Positions 23,084 to 24,556 of a stretch of DNA of 24,556 nt are shown here, piece after piece. Numbering within the stretch: position 1 is the first letter of the stretch; each line of letters starts with the position of its first letter. This DNA is from JAUNSR01 sp036655755. GTDB lineage: Bacteria > Bacteroidota > Bacteroidia > Bacteroidales > JAUNSR01. Under the pieces are notes generated by a model. That model did not search any database and had not been told where the DNA came from. It was given only the letters and a program-made list of their open reading frames with translations. The DNA lies in the NCBI GenBank assembly GCA_036655755.1, contig JAVVPN010000046.1:1-24556 (forward strand), given 5' to 3'. The translations under genes were made by a program, and so were the position numbers.

Positions 23084-24556
23084 ATGGGAAGAACTTCTAC
23101 ACTTTTTAATTACAGATCAACATTGGCTGCTACATGCATGCTATTTACAACTGGTATTTTTGCTCAGCAAACCACTGATCTCATTATTTCAGAATATGTT
23201 GAGGGATCAAGCAACAACAAGGCGATTGAAATTTTCAATGGCACAGGTGCTACTGTCGACTTATCGGCTTACACCTTAAAGAAGCAAACAAATGGTGACG
23301 GTACTTTTGCTGACAAATATACCTTAGAAGGTTCATTAGAAAACGGCAAAACTTTCGTGTTAGCCCATGGCTCCTCAAACGCTGCTATAAAAAAAGTTGC
23401 CAATGCAACTACAACCAGTAACATCATGAATTTCAACGGAAACGATGCCGTTGCTTTATATAAAAATGACGCACAAATTGATTTGGTAGGTATACCTAAT
23501 GATGCAAATGACTGGGGTAAAGACGTAACTCTACGTAGAAACTCAAATATTCTATCACCAAGCACTACTTATTCGGCAGCAGACTGGGTACAATTTGCAA
23601 AAGATAATATTGATGACCTTGGCAAACACACAATTTCAGCAGTAGCAAACCTAAGTGCTCCAACTTTCGAAAATTACGACCTGCAACTAGGATACAATAA
23701 CACAGATCCTTTCTTTGCAACGAAAGCGATTGAAATTATCAATACAAATACAACCGGTAAGGTTTATTACACCACTGATGGAAATGAACCTTCAGCAAGT
23801 TCTAATCTTTATGATTTCGACGCAAACGGACCGGTTATATTCGAAGAAACAACAACTCTCAAAGCAATCGTAATTGACGGTGACAAAACAAGCGCTGTTA
23901 CATCGGTTACATACAATGCTTTTCAGATGGAAAATGCATTTATGTCTGTTGCAGATTTAAAGTCTAAAGGCACATCAAGCACTGATTTCATAGCATTTAT
24001 ACCTAATAATTTCTATTATTTATTTGGCGGAGCCGACAACCATTATCTAAATGATGGTGAAGACAATATTCTGGTTTATGGTAGTAACATTTTCCCTGAA
24101 AATATTGCAGAAGGAACTCCGCTTACAGGAGCTTTAATGGGACATTATGTAGAGTATTATGGTTTAACTGAAATCAAAGACGTACAAGTATTAAAAAATC
24201 TGGCTGAATCAGAATTCGACGATCCAATCAGCCTAACTCCTGAAGTTCTTACTGCAAATGATATTATTACCAACTACACAACACACGAACATAAGTTGGT
24301 TACAATAAAAGGGATCACAGCTTTGGCAGACGGAACATTCAAAACATCAGCTACATCAAATATTTCGTTCTCTGAAGGAGATAAAAACATTGTGGTTCGC
24401 AACAACTTCAAAACACTTACTTCTGAGATCAAAAAAGATGTCGTTTATAATGTAACAGGTTTTGTTGCATCAAACGAAACAAAAGAAGGCGTAACAAATT
24501 ATCAGATTTTCCCACGCTCAAATGATGATATCGTTGAAAATACAGGAACTGGTATC
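23084..24556 (+). CDS. Secreted lamin-tail-domain protein with chitobiase-C-like and OB-like domains (partial)
   Basis: The frame is open from the ATG at 23084 to the right edge: 491 codons without a stop, C-terminus missing. A signal peptide ends near GIFAQQ (about residues 1-26). A lamin-tail domain follows (about 28-165): LIISEYVEGSSNNKAIEIFN, YTLKKQTNGDG, NGKTFVLAH and NGNDAVALYKND. Next comes a chitobiase/hexosaminidase C-terminal-like module (about 180-280, with GKVYYTTDGNEPSAS and TTTLKAIVIDGDKTSA). Then come what look like two OB-fold modules (about 290-491). In Bacteroidetes such domain sets occur in large cell-surface proteins and secreted nucleases; whether a catalytic domain follows cannot be seen here. 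It is the only complete-looking plus-strand gene start and is unlikely to belong to the mannan locus. Confidence 0.85.
   Translation, partial: MGRTSTLFNYRSTLAATCMLFTTGIFAQQTTDLIISEYVEGSSNNKAIEIFNGTGATVDLSAYTLKKQTNGDGTFADKYTLEGSLENGKTFVLAHGSSNAAIKKVANATTTSNIMNFNGNDAVALYKNDAQIDLVGIPNDANDWGKDVTLRRNSNILSPSTTYSAADWVQFAKDNIDDLGKHTISAVANLSAPTFENYDLQLGYNNTDPFFATKAIEIINTNTTGKVYYTTDGNEPSASSNLYDFDANGPVIFEETTTLKAIVIDGDKTSAVTSVTYNAFQMENAFMSVADLKSKGTSSTDFIAFIPNNFYYLFGGADNHYLNDGEDNILVYGSNIFPENIAEGTPLTGALMGHYVEYYGLTEIKDVQVLKNLAESEFDDPISLTPEVLTANDIITNYTTHEHKLVTIKGITALADGTFKTSATSNISFSEGDKNIVVRNNFKTLTSEIKKDVVYNVTGFVASNETKEGVTNYQIFPRSNDDIVENTGTGI

Noticed and set aside
23269..23565. Minus-strand frame of 98 codons in the right part
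   Set aside because: It is antisense to the lamin-tail domain, whose conserved motifs fix the plus-strand frame.

Overview
The window looks like Bacteroidales chromosome. Evidence: a SusC/SusD pair, AraC control, Bacteroidetes promoters (TTG, 19-20 bp, TAnnTTTG), A-rich leaders instead of Shine-Dalgarno sites, and surface-lipoprotein signals rich in Asp after the lipid Cys. Genus cannot be fixed from this sequence.

Layout. At the left edge is the start of rpsA (ribosomal protein S1) with its promoter. Positions 435-20028 hold a polysaccharide utilisation locus for beta-mannan, all on the minus strand. In transcription order it has: an AraC-family regulator; a CE7 acetyl esterase fused to a GH5 mannanase; susC, susD, two surface glycan-binding lipoproteins and a GH26 mannanase, ending at a perfect 32-bp stem; then a second operon of GH26 mannanase, GH130 mannosylglucose phosphorylase, GPH-type sugar symporter, cellobiose 2-epimerase and an SGNH esterase. 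A GH3 beta-glucosidase-like gene with its own terminator lies upstream of the regulator. A gene-free stretch (22486-23083) carries a GC-rich imperfect palindrome. After it a plus-strand lamin-tail-domain protein runs off the right edge.

How the genes work together (inference from families and order). Surface GH26 and the binding lipoproteins cut and hold mannan, SusC/SusD import oligosaccharides, and periplasmic CE7-GH5, SGNH esterase and the second GH26 deacetylate and shorten them to mannobiose. The symporter brings mannobiose into the cytoplasm, the epimerase makes mannosyl-glucose, and GH130 phosphorolyses it to mannose-1-phosphate and glucose. This last module has the same order as the known Bacteroides fragilis GH26/MGP/symporter/epimerase cluster. 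No alpha-galactosidase is visible, whereas there are two esterases and a GH3, so acetylated glucomannan or linear mannan seems likelier than galactomannan.

The most notable regulatory observation is a shared two-half-site operator (proximal GATAAnATWGTAT, distal copy exactly 21 bp upstream) at the same distance from the -7 box of three promoters: susC, the second operon and the CE7-GH5 gene. It is the best candidate for the AraC regulator's binding site and would make the locus one regulon.
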